A stretch of DNA of 64,000 bases, from positions 29,006,548 to 29,070,547 of the forward strand of contig CM047425.1 in assembly GCA_026168455.1 (NCBI GenBank), read 5' to 3'. The notes below the pieces were generated by a model, which made no database searches, was not told the DNA's origin, and saw only the letters and a list, made by a program, of their open reading frames with translations. This document shows positions 53,941 through 64,000 of the stretch, piece by piece. The DNA is from Theocolax elegans (Eukaryota > Arthropoda > Insecta > Hymenoptera > Cerocephalidae). Position 1 is the stretch's first letter. Every line of letters starts with the position of its first letter. Made by a program: the position numbers and the translations under genes.

Positions 53941-53941
53941 A

Positions 53942-55224
53942 TGTAACGGTCACGCTGGGGATTAGGGCGTGGCGTCAAAGGCGAAATAAATGAATAAAAT
54001 ATATAACATAATAGTAATTTATTATAACGATTAGAATAGGTTTGGGCGCCAGCCGCGTACGATCACGGCGAATTTATCTAAATAAGCTCGGCTGCGTGCG
54101 AGCTGCTGCTGCTACTTGCTGCGCGAGGGGAGGGGAGGGGAGAAAAAGGGGAAGCACACTTACGGTCAGGAGAGATCGTGAAATACCGGTGCAAGGCGTG
54201 CACCCACCTTATTACAGTGGAGATCGTCTCCTGGAGTTGCTGCTCTGCGGTCAATGCTCTCACACACACACACTCGTAATTATCGGTGATATACTCGGTC
54301 GCGAATCGATTGCCCGATGCTGCCTCGATGGCGTCCCGATGAGCTCTCTCGAGCTCGGGCTCGTTCGCCGCTTCGCTGCTCGGGCCCGACGTGCGCGCGC
54401 AGCTTCTCGCGTCGAGTCGCCCGTCGGCCGCCGTCGTCTCGCGCGCCTCGTGTAGTGAGTGCTCGCGGCCATGTTGATCAAGGCGGACGACGTTGCCGGG
54501 CTGCTGCTTCCCACGGAGAGGACGATGTTCCCGGTGATGCTGTTAACCCGGTAAGTCTATATGATCGTTCCTCCGTGTTGTATAATGTATCGGCTAATGA
54601 GTCTGCTCTGTTACAGGTGCAGACGGGACGGCCGATCTTCGAGTCTTCTCTCTCACTCGCTCTCACGGTGGCTGCTCAGCTGGTGCGCGTCGGGTCGGTG
54701 ACTGCTGCTCTTCGTCGGCGCTGCGTTGCTGCGGGGATGCTGGCTGCTTCTCAGGTGAATATCTATCTCCCGAGGGAGTGCTGCTTATTATTTACTAATT
54801 ATTAACTGAGAGTTATGGTAATGTCATGATTACCATAACCTCACTTCCAATCCTCTCCTAGCATGTAGCTGTCAGTTACTATATGCACTACATGCTTCCT
54901 TATTTCCTTCTAATTAGGATTCTTATTAATTATCTAACTGTTTCACAGCTTCCTGGATGTCTTGTTGCTGCTCGTGCTGCTCCATCTGGCACCTTGGGCC
55001 ATCGTAGGCTGCTTCATGGTCCTGGTGTGAAGCCTCCTGGGAGTTGTGTCGCCTCTCCTGACATGCTGCTTTATTGTGCTACGTGGAAGGAGCCAAGAGA
55101 AGTATTGGGGATTTGGGGAGCTTCGGGTAGGCTAGGTAGGCTTAGAGATGTGAGGGTAGGTAGGTTAGTTTGTATTGGGACTCGCTCGCTTATTACTTTG
55201 ACAGGTATTACATACCTTGTCACA
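53942..55224 (-). repeat. 5' LTR of the 10-kb element
   Basis: 1283 bp, same length as the 3' LTR and differing at about eight positions by eye (for example at the 54066 G/A, 54194 A/G and 54538 G/A sites). Confidence 0.95.
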
Positions 55225-55227
55225 CTC

Positions 55228-55642
55228 CAAATATTCTAGAAATCAATGTTCCTATAATCGGTACCAGCAAGAGAGGAAGGAAACCACCACCTTGTTGCAC
55301 AATTACTCATTTCTTTTTTACCTAGCCGTAATTAACATTTCCTTTGCTTTTTCTTTTTTTTGTTTCAACCAATTTTCGCAAAACTTTACGATATCTTTTC
55401 AATTTAGATTTTTGTGACTGTTTCAATGAGACAACACCTTTCAAGATATTCAATGCACACTCGCATATACAATTAATTAAGTCTTTATTTACTGAGCATA
55501 TAAGAGCTAAGCGTTGTTTATTATCTGTGTGACACAGAGCATTCAACACGGATACGCTTTTTTTACTGAAATGGTTGGGTATACAGCCTCCTATTTGTCT
55601 CCTCGATCGTTTCTGCCTCATAGTTTGATTAGCACTATCCAT
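55228..55642 (-). pseudogene. Small Polinton protein with Gly-rich hydrophobic tail
   Basis: Frame 55642-55322: KKSVSVLNALCHTDNKQRLA, LINCICECALNILKGVVSLK and a basic linker (KLKRYRKVLRKLVETKKRKS). In another frame the tail reads VQQGGGFLPLLLVPIIGTLI (55235-55290). Proteins of this make-up are a recurring arthropod Polinton gene, perhaps a capsid-associated or DNA-condensing protein. The gene is cut by the LTR element: its next codons are found at 45215 on the far side. Confidence 0.6.
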
Positions 55643-55663
55643 TATTTTCTTCCTTCTCTATTC

Positions 55664-56335
55664 TTATCGGAATTTCGAGCTGTATTTTGGCACGTACACG
55701 TACTGCACTCTATCGTCGGGAAATATTGACATGTGAAATCGTATTTCTTCCCGAGTACTCTGTTTCAAACCTAGCAAAAGATATCCATGGGGTGGAGTTG
55801 TACTATCCAAATATGCCTCTTGTAAAAATTTTGGGTCTTCAGGGTAAACTTGACGAGCGAGGTTTTGAATCTGTGCACGATCTCGTGGATTTTTAAAAAT
55901 TACGACATAATTGGCGTTTAAAGATATGTCTCGTTGTCCGGATCCTTTATGAAACAGATTTTGTGTAATAAAAATTACGCTAATATTTTTGTGATGGGTT
56001 CCTTTTGTAAACAGATCTAACACTACGTTATTTGATGATTCTCTCATCAGGTCATCAATGAATATTAATTTATTCTTATTGTTGTCGTGAAAATAGTCGG
56101 AAGGTTGCGGTAGACCCTAGTGAAATTCTATTATTTTATCGACGTATCCCCCAACTTGAAGTCTGTTCTATAGCTCTCTTGCCATTCACCATAGTAAAAT
56201 AAAACTCCATCAAACTTTGATTCGCAAATATCGGTAAGGTTATGAACAGACTTTTTAATGAATATAGTTTTACCACAACCCGTTGGTCCACTGATTATAC
56301 ATGTAAGTGGATGTTTCCACTGTGTCTCCATTATT
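55664..56335 (-). pseudogene. Polinton packaging ATPase (A32/FtsK-like), frameshifted
   Basis: Frame 56331-56131 begins METQWKHPLTCIISGPTGCG with the Walker A GPTGCGKT. After a frame change near 56110, LIFIDDLM (Walker B) and NISVIFITQNLFHKGSGQRD (sensor region), RDISLNANYVVIFKNPRD follow, ending at 55664. This is the genome-packaging ATPase of Polintons and related viruses. Confidence 0.85.
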
Positions 56336-56747
56336 TAAACTATTCTACAAAACTAAGAATTCTGGGTATTTATATCAAATTCTATATAAAAGAAAACGCT
56401 GACCGGTGGCGGCGCAGCGCGGCGCGAGAGCTTTGCTAGATATTTTCCGCAGAGTAATAAACTAATTTCAATGTATAAGCTGGTCTATCAGCGTTTTATC
56501 AGTTAATTATGCGTAAATTCACTTATTGTTATTATGTTTTTAGTAAATTAGTGGGTTATAAACATCTATTATAGAATTAGCAGATAAAAAATATATTTAT
56601 TAATTACATTTTATATCCAAAAGGCAGTGATAATATTGTGTTAATGTATCGGCGTTTTTAACACTACGTTCAAGATTTAACTTAATTTTTCGTCATAACT
56701 TCATGCTTTCCATTTCTTCGGATACATTTAAACTTTAATTTTATTAT
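56336..56747. other. Intergenic Polinton spacer
   Basis: AT-rich, apart from a short GC-rich patch (GGTGGCGGCGCAGCGCGGCG) near 56404. No gene recognised. Confidence 0.5.
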
Positions 56748-57438
56748 TCAATACTCATTATTTGTACGCTCATTTTCATTTTCTGTACTTCTATCAAACG
56801 CATCAAAAATTAACTTGTCAATATTTTCAAAATTGATTTTTATACTGTTACAAAAATTGAAATTTATACCTTTAACTTTACAACACTCAATTTTTTCACC
56901 ACTTGCTGTTACAATACTCATTCCATAAAACTTTGGTCCCCCAGATTCAAACTTCTCAATGTACGCTCCCTCTCCATAACATTTTAATTCATTCGTCATA
57001 TCACCCAATTTACTACCTAAACTAGGTTCGTATTCATTAACATCATTACGTGAAATAAATATACAAAAATCAGTATCGCAGTACAGTACACGGCTTTGCA
57101 ATTGTTCTAGATCTTCGTACAGTTTTAACCTTGCTTGAGCAGTAGTATAAGATGCAATCACAACATGTGTATGAGACGATGGAGTTACAGCTTAATCTAT
57201 GTACTCCCGATTAACATACAAGATTTCGTCATTGACAGGTAACAATTCCTTGACTTGTTTTATGGGACTCGTTATTATTTTTAACAATTCCTCTCGAGAT
57301 CTGACAATTTGCGTTTGTTTCAAGTTATTCTTTTGCCTCAATTTACCCCAAAAAGTGTTCAAACTCATCTTGCCACACGCTCTCAACCCAGGGTTGTTTT
57401 CAATTTTGTTCATTTCTAATTGTACCCCTAATCGTTAA
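56748..57438 (-). pseudogene. Polinton DNA polymerase B, C-terminal part
   Basis: QLEMNKIENNPGLRACGKMS, then LNTFWGKLRQKNN (the conserved Lys/Asn/Tyr-type motif B), TAA at 57194-57192, and in the same frame ASYTTAQARLKLYEDLEQLQ with VLYCDTDF (motif C, YxDTD, catalytic Asp residues). Then the thumb-like LGDMTNELKCYGEGAYIEKF. Ends at 56748. Protein-primed family B polymerase that replicates the element. Confidence 0.85.
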
Positions 57439-58020
57439 AATTGTGACGTTGCACTTTTGCTTCTTAATGAGTCGTTCCCGTAGTGCAACGTTGCACTGTG
57501 GCTTACAACAAATAAATAATAATAATTATTAAGTAATTATTATCCGGTAACACTTTTAATTAATTGGGCGCCAGTTACCGTTAAAACTAACATCAAGCCG
57601 ATTCAGGGTCGCGGGTTTCCCATGCCATTACGGGAGAGATGGCGGAACCACGTTGTGGGAATTTGGATACTTTACTCGGGTTAAAATCAATCTCTTCAAT
57701 TTAACACAACAATTATCAAAACTTTAATTATCATTAATTATATATACAATAATTACAAACGCTTTCAGAAATCCCGCTGATTTATTGTTCAATATATTAC
57801 ATACGAGTTAACCCGTGCAATTTAGTAATTTGTCGCGAAACGCTAAAGAAAGTATAATAATAAATTTGGGTTTGATTTGACCGCTAAATATTGATCAATA
57901 TATAATTGTTTTGTCCCTTCGTTGACGCACCATGAAGACCAACCATTAGCACTTTGTTTAATTGATCAACAAAGAGCAAATAGTAAGCGACCGTGGATTT
58001 TTATATTTTTATAAATAAAT
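57439..58020. repeat. Unknown insertion or replacement inside polB
   Basis: About 580 bp without polB similarity between two polB parts. It includes the perfect 16-base palindrome AGTGCAACGTTGCACT near 57481-57496 and a GC-richer tract (57570-57660). The polB frame leaves at CKVLPPRNLFI (58020) and resumes at QLEMNKIENN, and more than 100 polymerase residues are missing between them, so sequence was both lost and gained. Confidence 0.6.
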
Positions 58021-59100
58021 TTCTTGGTGGTAAAACTTTACACTTTACTAACCCTTCAATTTGAGAAAAGTCATTAATATTCTCATTTACTAGTTCGGAA
58101 CATTCATTACCAATATAAATGCGTGGGTGACCAATAGGAAATCGTCCTCTCTTACACACATATGGATAAACGAGCAAATGTCGATATATTTAATTTTTTC
58201 TCCCGGTTCAACAGAGCGTCGAGCAACGATATTTTCTGTTCTACCCCCAAAAAAAGCATCTCGTGGATTTAAAATGGATCTATACATTATTGGATGATGT
58301 TCTACAAATTCTCTAATTCCTGGATTGTATATTTTTAACTCGTCAAACTCGCATTCCCACATTTTACGCACTTCATATCCTAAATCTTTTATTTTTTCAA
58401 ATTTTTTACACGTATTTTCGTAAGCTTCGTTCATTGTACGTCCGTATGCCATTTTACGATCTCTAAATTTGTCAAAACATTTCGGACAACCATGTGTATA
58501 GCAACTCTGATACTAAAAAACGATCCCTTTTTCATTTGGAATATTTTCATTTGGAGGAAGGTAACCATCATCGCAAAACCGTTCGGGTAACAAAAACTTA
58601 CGCGCTCTACCAGCATGAATGATTTCCCGGACGAGTTCTCGTTCACAATAAACTAACCACTGCAAAGATTTTCGAGAATGTTTATCTGCTCACCTATATC
58701 TACCAGACGGAATTATTCCGACAGTATTTTTACGCAAAAAATTTTTTTTAACACAATCGAGCAAGCTGATGCTATAGTGGTAGCTTCCGTAAATAGACAA
58801 GTATTTCCAGATTCTAAAAATATTTTTCGAAATGCGATGCAAGCAAGTCTCAAAATCTCGACATCCATACTCTACGATATTCTACGATTTCTGTTTGAAA
58901 ATTGCATTCATAAGACGGGAAAGTTTCATTAAACCATGCGTAAAATGCCTTTCGTACGCTATTCGACATGGAATCTGGTGCGTAATACTTGGGATCGGGT
59001 AAAGAATCAATGTAATTTTGATTTTCTTCGTATTGAATAAATGCGGAAAATAACCGTTTTTGCGGAAGGAGGTAACGCAAATGCAGCCGGTAAAACACTA
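58021..59100 (-). pseudogene. Polinton DNA polymerase B, central part
   Basis: Frames 59098-58850 (QYEENQNYIDSLPDPKYYAP, then KAFYAWFNETFP), several short frames between 58440 and 58840 and 58452-58090 (MAYGRTMNEAYENTCKKFEK, EFVEHHPIMYRSILNPRDAF, FGGRTENI, then KYIDICSF, the motif A region with the catalytic Asp). Frame changes occur near 58140, 58440 and 58850. Confidence 0.8.
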
Positions 59101-60848
59101 AGTCTCATGTGGAAGTAATTTAAGCTATCGATAAATTTTGTTCATCTACATTGAATCATTATAATATTTTTACCATTCAAGATAACATTTGGAATTAACG
59201 ACATATTCCCAGTAATATCACGAAGAATAAACTGCGCATCGAATGCTCGGGCATTATGAGCGATGTAAAGAATTAGACTAAATTAGGAATTTTTTCTTAT
59301 TGACATTTCAATTAAATTTTTAATTGGATCTTTGCAAAAAATATATTCGCGTATTCCACATGTTTCACAATTTTCATGAATATCCAATTTATGCATATAG
59401 TTATTCCAAACTTGTTGAACTACACATAAATTCGGTATATGTATTTGTATGTTGAGGTTACCGCGATATGAAGAACCTTGACGCGTTTCGAAATCATAAA
59501 AAATGAGCAGATTATTCTTTGAAGATGTTATCGTACTTGAAATTTACTTAATTGGTTGAATATAGCACAAATCATTCACATTATGGTTCGAATGACATGA
59601 ATTGCAGTATTTTTGACCGCATTTGTGTTTCCCTCTATATACATTAAAAACTTATCAACAATTAGAGCACATTTTTACATCACACAATTTTTTATCATTT
59701 TTTTTATAACTACCATACCTTTTATGATTATCAAAACAATGTTGATTGTAAAATGGCCTACAGCAATCATTACACGTAACTGACGCATTACTTTCCGACG
59801 CACAAGGAGGTGACACAAAACACCGAGCACACTTGACTGTACACTTATGCGAATTTATGTATGTATACTTTTAATTGCAAAATTCACAAAAGAATCTCGA
59901 TCCTGATGCTACAGTTAAATTTAAAATCGTATTAAAACGTCGCGCGGTAAAGTCGTATAAAATATTTATATTTCCTTGAATACCATTACTATTTTCGTTT
60001 ACGTATGAAATAATTGAACATCTCGAATAATTTCCCATTCGTTGTGAGATTTTTCCGTTCACAATAATTTTAAGTTAACAAATGCTTCTCCTACTACGAG
60101 CGCTCGTGGTAAACATTTATTATCTCTATTTCATATAGTTATAATGGACCGCATTCCTAAATTATTTAGTACAATTTTTTTCTTGTTCCACCCTCACCGG
60201 TAGGTACGTCAACGAGAAATACTCTTAATATAAATGTTTCATCTAATTGAATAATTTCATTACTTTGAGTCAACCCACTAATTAACGACCACAGATTATT
60301 TATAAGAAAATTATTGACAGGTCGATACGATAGATCTGCTGGACCCTTGGCAAAATTCGTACTTTGTATTCCAATACTTATAAAATCATTTGGGGCACTT
60401 CGTGAAATTATAAAAGAATGTATATAACGGATGGCCATTTCTAACCATGTAATTGGCTTAACATTACCAACACAAGAAGGAGCCACTATCTTAATTAACA
60501 ATCGTTCATCGTTAATTTTGTATTTATTTATGTATTTGTGACTTTCCTCATATATAATAAAACGCTCACCGGGACCGCGAATTTCATTGTCGATCTTACC
60601 GGAATCAGAAGACTCATTGTCTTCGGTGGATGAATCGCAGTTTCTCTGAATATCATTATCTCCTCCACATCCATATTGTATTATATCAATCAGAGACGAG
60701 TCCACATCGTACCCGAAAGTTTGGCCATTGGTTGCATACGATTTTGAAATAAATGAGTCAGCAGTATCAGAAGCTGACGAAGATAAGTCTGCATCATAAT
60801 CATAATTTATTGTTGATTCTGAATTGGAACTCTCAGACGTACTATATC
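59101..60848 (-). pseudogene. Polinton DNA polymerase B, exonuclease and N-terminal part
   Basis: From a possible splice acceptor (TTGCAG before 60848): an acidic Ser-rich start, then 60705-60166 with KPITWLEMAIRYIHSFIISR and DFISIGIQSTNFAKGPADLS. Next a Cys/His-rich region in several frames (59570-59870) and FYDFETRQGSSYRGNLNIQI near 59500, the exonuclease I motif (DxE). IAHNARAFDAQFILRDITGN near 59240 fits exonuclease II. Several frame changes and stops. Confidence 0.75.
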
Positions 60849-61266
60849 CTGCAACAATTAAAACTTAGTAATATTTTATTTGAAAATAGATTCAAATAAG
60901 AAAACACAAAACTAATTACATTATGCCTCAGGTGGTCTGGAAAAGCTTTCAGAAACTCGAGATAAAAGGTCCTCCAAATCATTTTCAGTAAATAAGGTGG
61001 ATTGTAAATCTTATAGCATGTCTTCATCTTAGTTCCTGTGCTTTACAAACGTCTATAATTCTTTGTACTTCGTTGAATAAAAATGGCGGTAGTAAATGAA
61101 TGTTCTCAAAGCTTCTCCAAATGACTTAAAAAATTATTACTATACAGAGTGTGTAAATATGAGAAACAGCATTTTTTATTTAAAAATACTTTTTTTCGTT
61201 AATTTGCATATCGTGTGCCCTACGTTCATCGAAACTGTGGGTGGTTACCCTACTATGTTCTCTCGT

Positions 61267-61692
61267 CTAAAATACCATTTCTCTGTACGGTGGTACCCTA
61301 CGAATAAAATTGTGTACCATTTCCCTTCTTTCAGTCGAACTAATAATTACGGCAGGTACTGCGGAAGTAGATGGCATTGATTCGGGTGTACGCACACGTT
61401 GATTCACAAGTGTATGCAACTGTTCCCTGCAATTTTCGTATAACATCAAAAATTGTTCGTGCTTTCTTCTAAGTGCGGTTTCCTCTGCATCCAAATCAGA
61501 TATTTCTTCCGATGAAGATGAATCATTCAACGCAACCCTGAATTGATTTTCATTAAATATTTCCTGCACTTGAGCAGAAGGTTCATCATCCGAATCATAG
61601 GAACTGTCACTTTCATCACTTGATGTATCATCATTATCGTCATTTTCCGATTCTTCGTTTTCCTTCTCCTGCTTCACGCAATAAGTTTTCTC
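61267..61692 (-). CDS. Unrecognised acidic-Ser protein, last exon candidate
   Basis: Minus-strand frame ending with TAG at 61267. It starts after a possible acceptor (GTTTTTTAG before 61692). Residues are acidic and Ser-rich (SSDESDSSYDSDDEPSAQVQ), then a more ordinary part (RRKHEQFLMLYENCREQLHT, STERREMVHNFIRRVPPYRE). The frame is clean over 140 codons. I do not recognise a family. It could be a host gene or a transposon accessory protein. Confidence 0.4.
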   Translation of the reverse strand, partial: EKTYCVKQEKENEESENDDNDDTSSDESDSSYDSDDEPSAQVQEIFNENQFRVALNDSSSSEEISDLDAEETALRRKHEQFLMLYENCREQLHTLVNQRVRTPESMPSTSAVPAVIISSTERREMVHNFIRRVPPYREMVF

Positions 61693-61819
61693 GAGCTAAA
61701 AACAGTAAAATCGTTTTTTACTATATATACAAATTTAATCATTTAGAATATTTATTTTTACATAATAATAGTCATATGTACTAAGTAAAATGTTATAGAT
61801 TTAAAAATCACCTCCATAC

Positions 61820-61922
61820 CAGGGTTGCCAGATGGCGATTTTTTCTCCTTGTTGCTCTTGCTTAATAAACATCAATATACGTAAGAGGGAAAAGGAAAAA
61901 AAATCGCCAACTGGTCACTCTG
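61820..61922 (+). mobile_element. hAT-type MITE, 103 bp, perfect 8-bp TSD
   Basis: Starts CAGGGTTGCCAGATGGCGAT, ends ATCGCCAACTGGTCACTCTG; CTCCATAC is duplicated exactly at 61812-61819 and 61923-61930. Same family as 31064-31166. It lies between the two exon candidates at 61.7 and 62.3 kb. Confidence 0.9.
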
Positions 61923-62250
61923 CTCCATACGATGATTAGAAATCTTTTTATTAGTAACAATTTATAACTTTTTAACAAACAATGATAGAGAAGTGATTTT
62001 TGAACTACATATTATTTAGACAAAATAAAATCGATTCGTGAAATAAAAATCAACTTTTCTTCAAAATTGACAAATAGAAAAAATTAAAATCCGGTTATGA
62101 AGATCAGGTTACAGCAGCTGGAGTCGACTTATATAAACTCGTAAACTTATCTTCTTATTAGAAGCAAAGCACCTCGACTCGATTTATATAATTATGTATA
62201 TTTCTTCTGTTTTTTAAAAAAAACGTAAATCAACTTGAATTCACTTACAT

Positions 62251-62559
62251 TTTTCTTCTTCGTGTTCATTTATTATTCGACGTAGATGATAAACATTTTG
62301 AAGCCCTCTATGACGTGCATGCTTCACCGCACTTTTTGTTTGCAATTTTTGATGCTCTGAATAAATTATTATAAAATTCGGCTATTTTACGCGGCCCGCG
62401 AACACTTAATAAAATTTTTAATTCTTTTTCAAGCACTCCGAGTTCTGTCAAAACTGTAATTCGTTGGAACCATGCAATATTGCATTTTCTTTTAACCACA
62501 TTATTCTGATTTTTTAGAATACGTGCGAATTTAATTAGTACTAGCAACAGTTGCCTCAC
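62251..62559 (-). CDS. Unrecognised exon candidate(s)
   Basis: Frame 62559-62308 reads VLTELGVLEKELKILLSVRG and PRKIAEFYNNLFRASKIANK. In another frame from about 62380, SAVKHARHRGLQNVYHLRRI and INEHEEEK lead to a GTAAGT donor at about 62250. One of these is probably a real exon feeding the acidic exon at 61692. Family unknown. Confidence 0.35.
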
Positions 62560-64000
62560 TCGCTAACGCTCGTTCGGCGGTATTTAATATATTGTAACAA
62601 TATATGTTTAATATTACAGTCAATATATTTAGTTTATATAATTATAAAAATTTGTGTTTTATATTTATTATAATGTGTACTATATTAAATATGTTCATAT
62701 TTTGGTATAGTACTTGTATTAAGTCAATGTGTAAGGGAAAATGGCGGTCTACCTTGCCGAAATAACTCAAAAAGAGTGTTATAATTTTTTTATGAAAAAG
62801 TAGTAATTATTTTTAAAAAAGGGCTCTGTAACGGTGTAAGTTAAGGAAAGATATGTATACTGTTAAATTTTGGCGCTAGTAATGATAGAAATAAAATACA
62901 GAAAGAAAATAAAGATGACAAATAGTAAAAAATAAGTATATATATTCTGTCTATGTAAAATGATCATTATAGGTTATTATAAAGAAGCTGTGTGTGCGTG
63001 TGGTCAGAAAGAAAGTGAATTATGTCCACATATTTTATATATTAAAATGTACACACATAAAATATTTTTCATTTGGGGGGTGGGAAGGGGGTTGGATGAA
63101 CCGATTTTATTACAAATTTAGTATGTTGTTATACTATAAAAAATGTAAGTTAGCCCTAATTTTGGTCCTCTAATTAATTCGAAGCCGAAATGATCAGTGT
63201 TAAAATCAAACAGTTATTTTTCATCACTTTCTTGACATTTTTTAAAGTATTGCCAAAATATGACAAATTTCCATTGTTTTAAATTCTTTTTTATAATTTT
63301 GGGTTAATTAAAAAGATTAAAGGGTTAAAGTTATGGTGTTTCACCACCAGTTGGACCACTGAAACTCCGCTTTATCAAAAAAAAAAAAAAAAATTACTAC
63401 GAAAATTTGGGGTGCATTATGCTGGCGAGGTCATTGAGCGATATTAGAAAAAACCTACAGAAACATTTAGCTACTTTTTAGCTAATTTATTACCAATTCC
63501 AATAGTTTATAGCCGTTACCGATCACTTTTTCACACCGCGGCATACCAGCTTAATAGTTTAGCTGGCCCGACTCTTTAATAACTCTGGTTCTAATAGAGC
63601 TACAAATCCATGCTACAGCTCAAAATTTTTAGCCTGTCGAGTACTTTCAGATAGGCTATTGTCAGTTTAAATAATTTGTAAAATGATGAAATAAATAACT
63701 AAAAATATACTTTATCATATTGAATCATTTTATATTACTTCTTAATCTGTAGAGGACAGGATGGCCCGTATAAGGGCCAGGGACAAGATTTTTGAAAAGT
63801 CATCAAATATTTGCCAAACGACCTATAAGAATCTGACATAAGTTTTGGGGAATTTAAAATTAATTTTAATTTAATAATTTAATTTAATACAAACATATAC
63901 ATACATATGCGTTGAAGATAATTTTGATAATTTTTTTCAGTAGATTTTTTTAAAAAGGGTTAATATAGGGTGGGGAGTGTAATTTAAAGAGGGGGGGGGG
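62560..64000. other. AT-rich tail without genes
   Basis: No supported reading frame, RNA gene or repeat pair. Poly-A of about 17 bases near 63378 and a poly-G run at the very end (63990-64000). Confidence 0.6.

Larger units (their letters stand above)
45216..55224 (-). mobile_element. LTR retrotransposon (Gypsy), 10.0 kb, inserted in the Polinton
   Basis: Two 1283-bp LTRs (45216-46498 and 53942-55224) start TGTAACGGTCACGC and end ACCTTGTCACA. CTCC is duplicated at both sides (45212-45215, 55225-55228). Minus-strand order: 5' LTR, primer site, leader, gag (truncated), pol, polypurine tract, 3' LTR. The insertion is recent by LTR similarity (about eight differences by eye), yet gag lacks its C-terminal half and the protease active site, and pol has one nonsense codon and a tandem duplication. 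Reading frames of the Polinton gene continue correctly if the element is skipped. Confidence 0.95.
41536..60848 (-). mobile_element. Polinton/Maverick, decayed, split by an LTR element
   Basis: Minus-strand order: family-B DNA polymerase, packaging ATPase, small hydrophobic-tailed protein, (LTR retrotransposon 45216-55224), small acidic protein, retroviral-type integrase, penton-like protein, minor capsid protein, major capsid start, cysteine protease. This gene set defines Polintons. The remaining Polinton sequence totals about 9.3 kb. No terminal inverted repeats were found; the left end is cut within the protease and the right end is unclear beyond the polymerase start. Nearly every gene has stops or frame changes. 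Confidence 0.9.

Noticed and set aside
11..64000. CRISPR array or bacterial operon
   Set aside because: The only tandem repeats are microsatellites, the 42-bp pol repeat (no unique spacers) and two duplicated retroelement segments; gene content is eukaryotic transposons.

Overview
This window looks like a transposon-dense heterochromatic or accessory stretch of an insect nuclear genome. The element set (chuvirus-like env on a Ty3/Gypsy element, Polinton, Penelope-like elements, Kolobok, Tc1, hAT and mariner MITEs, long GA microsatellites) suits Hymenoptera, and an ant is my best guess, but nothing in the window proves the species. Almost every long reading frame is retroelement or DNA-transposon coding sequence, and nearly all are broken. 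The only sequence that looks like ordinary host coding is a pair of phase-1 immunoglobulin-domain exons (18.8-19.4 kb, minus strand) and perhaps one or two short exons elsewhere.

Layout: 0-0.7 kb, Helitron helicase fragment, then a 100-N scaffold gap. 0.84-1.8 kb, the 5' end (LTR end, tRNA-Arg-type primer site, leader) of a second LTR element on the plus strand. 1.8-14.6 kb, a minus-strand Ty3/Gypsy element with LTR, tRNA-Pro-type primer site, gag, PR-RT-RNaseH-IN pol and a chuvirus-like glycoprotein env. Its pol carries an extra Asn/Gln-rich tandem-repeat region between protease and RT, and env is split by a 1.06-kb perfect-arm palindrome. 15.3-17.1 kb, Penelope-like remnant plus a 1.37-kb palindrome. 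17.9-18.6 kb, GA microsatellites and a hAT MITE. 19.8-23.7 kb, a Kolobok-type transposon (TTAA sites) containing a solo LTR. 24.7-25.7 kb, a mariner-type MITE carrying a tRNA-like sequence. 26.4-31.0 kb, a unit bounded by 44-bp terminal inverted repeats whose interior is the 5' half of a CsRn1-like Gypsy element. 33.0-34.7 kb, two Penelope-like 3' ends in an inverted pair. 36.0-38.2 kb, a Tc1-like element with unusually long inverted repeats. 39.8-41.1 kb, another Penelope-like remnant. 41.5-60.8 kb, a decayed Polinton/Maverick (protease, capsid proteins, integrase, packaging ATPase, family-B DNA polymerase) cut in two by a 10.0-kb LTR retrotransposon (45216-55224) with near-identical 1283-bp LTRs and a clean 4-bp target duplication. 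61-62.6 kb, a possible unrecognised two-exon gene interrupted by a hAT MITE. The last 1.4 kb is AT-rich with no gene seen.

The most interesting signals are the chuvirus-type env on a Gypsy element, the N/Q repeat inside pol, four hammerhead-ribozyme-like motifs tied to Penelope-like 3' ends, and the nested Polinton/LTR insertion whose reading frame can be followed across both junctions. Two tandem duplications inside retroelement coding sequence (1.77 kb and 0.95 kb), with copies differing mostly by one-base homopolymer indels, look more like long-read assembly errors than biology, so reading-frame breaks in this window should be read with that in mind.
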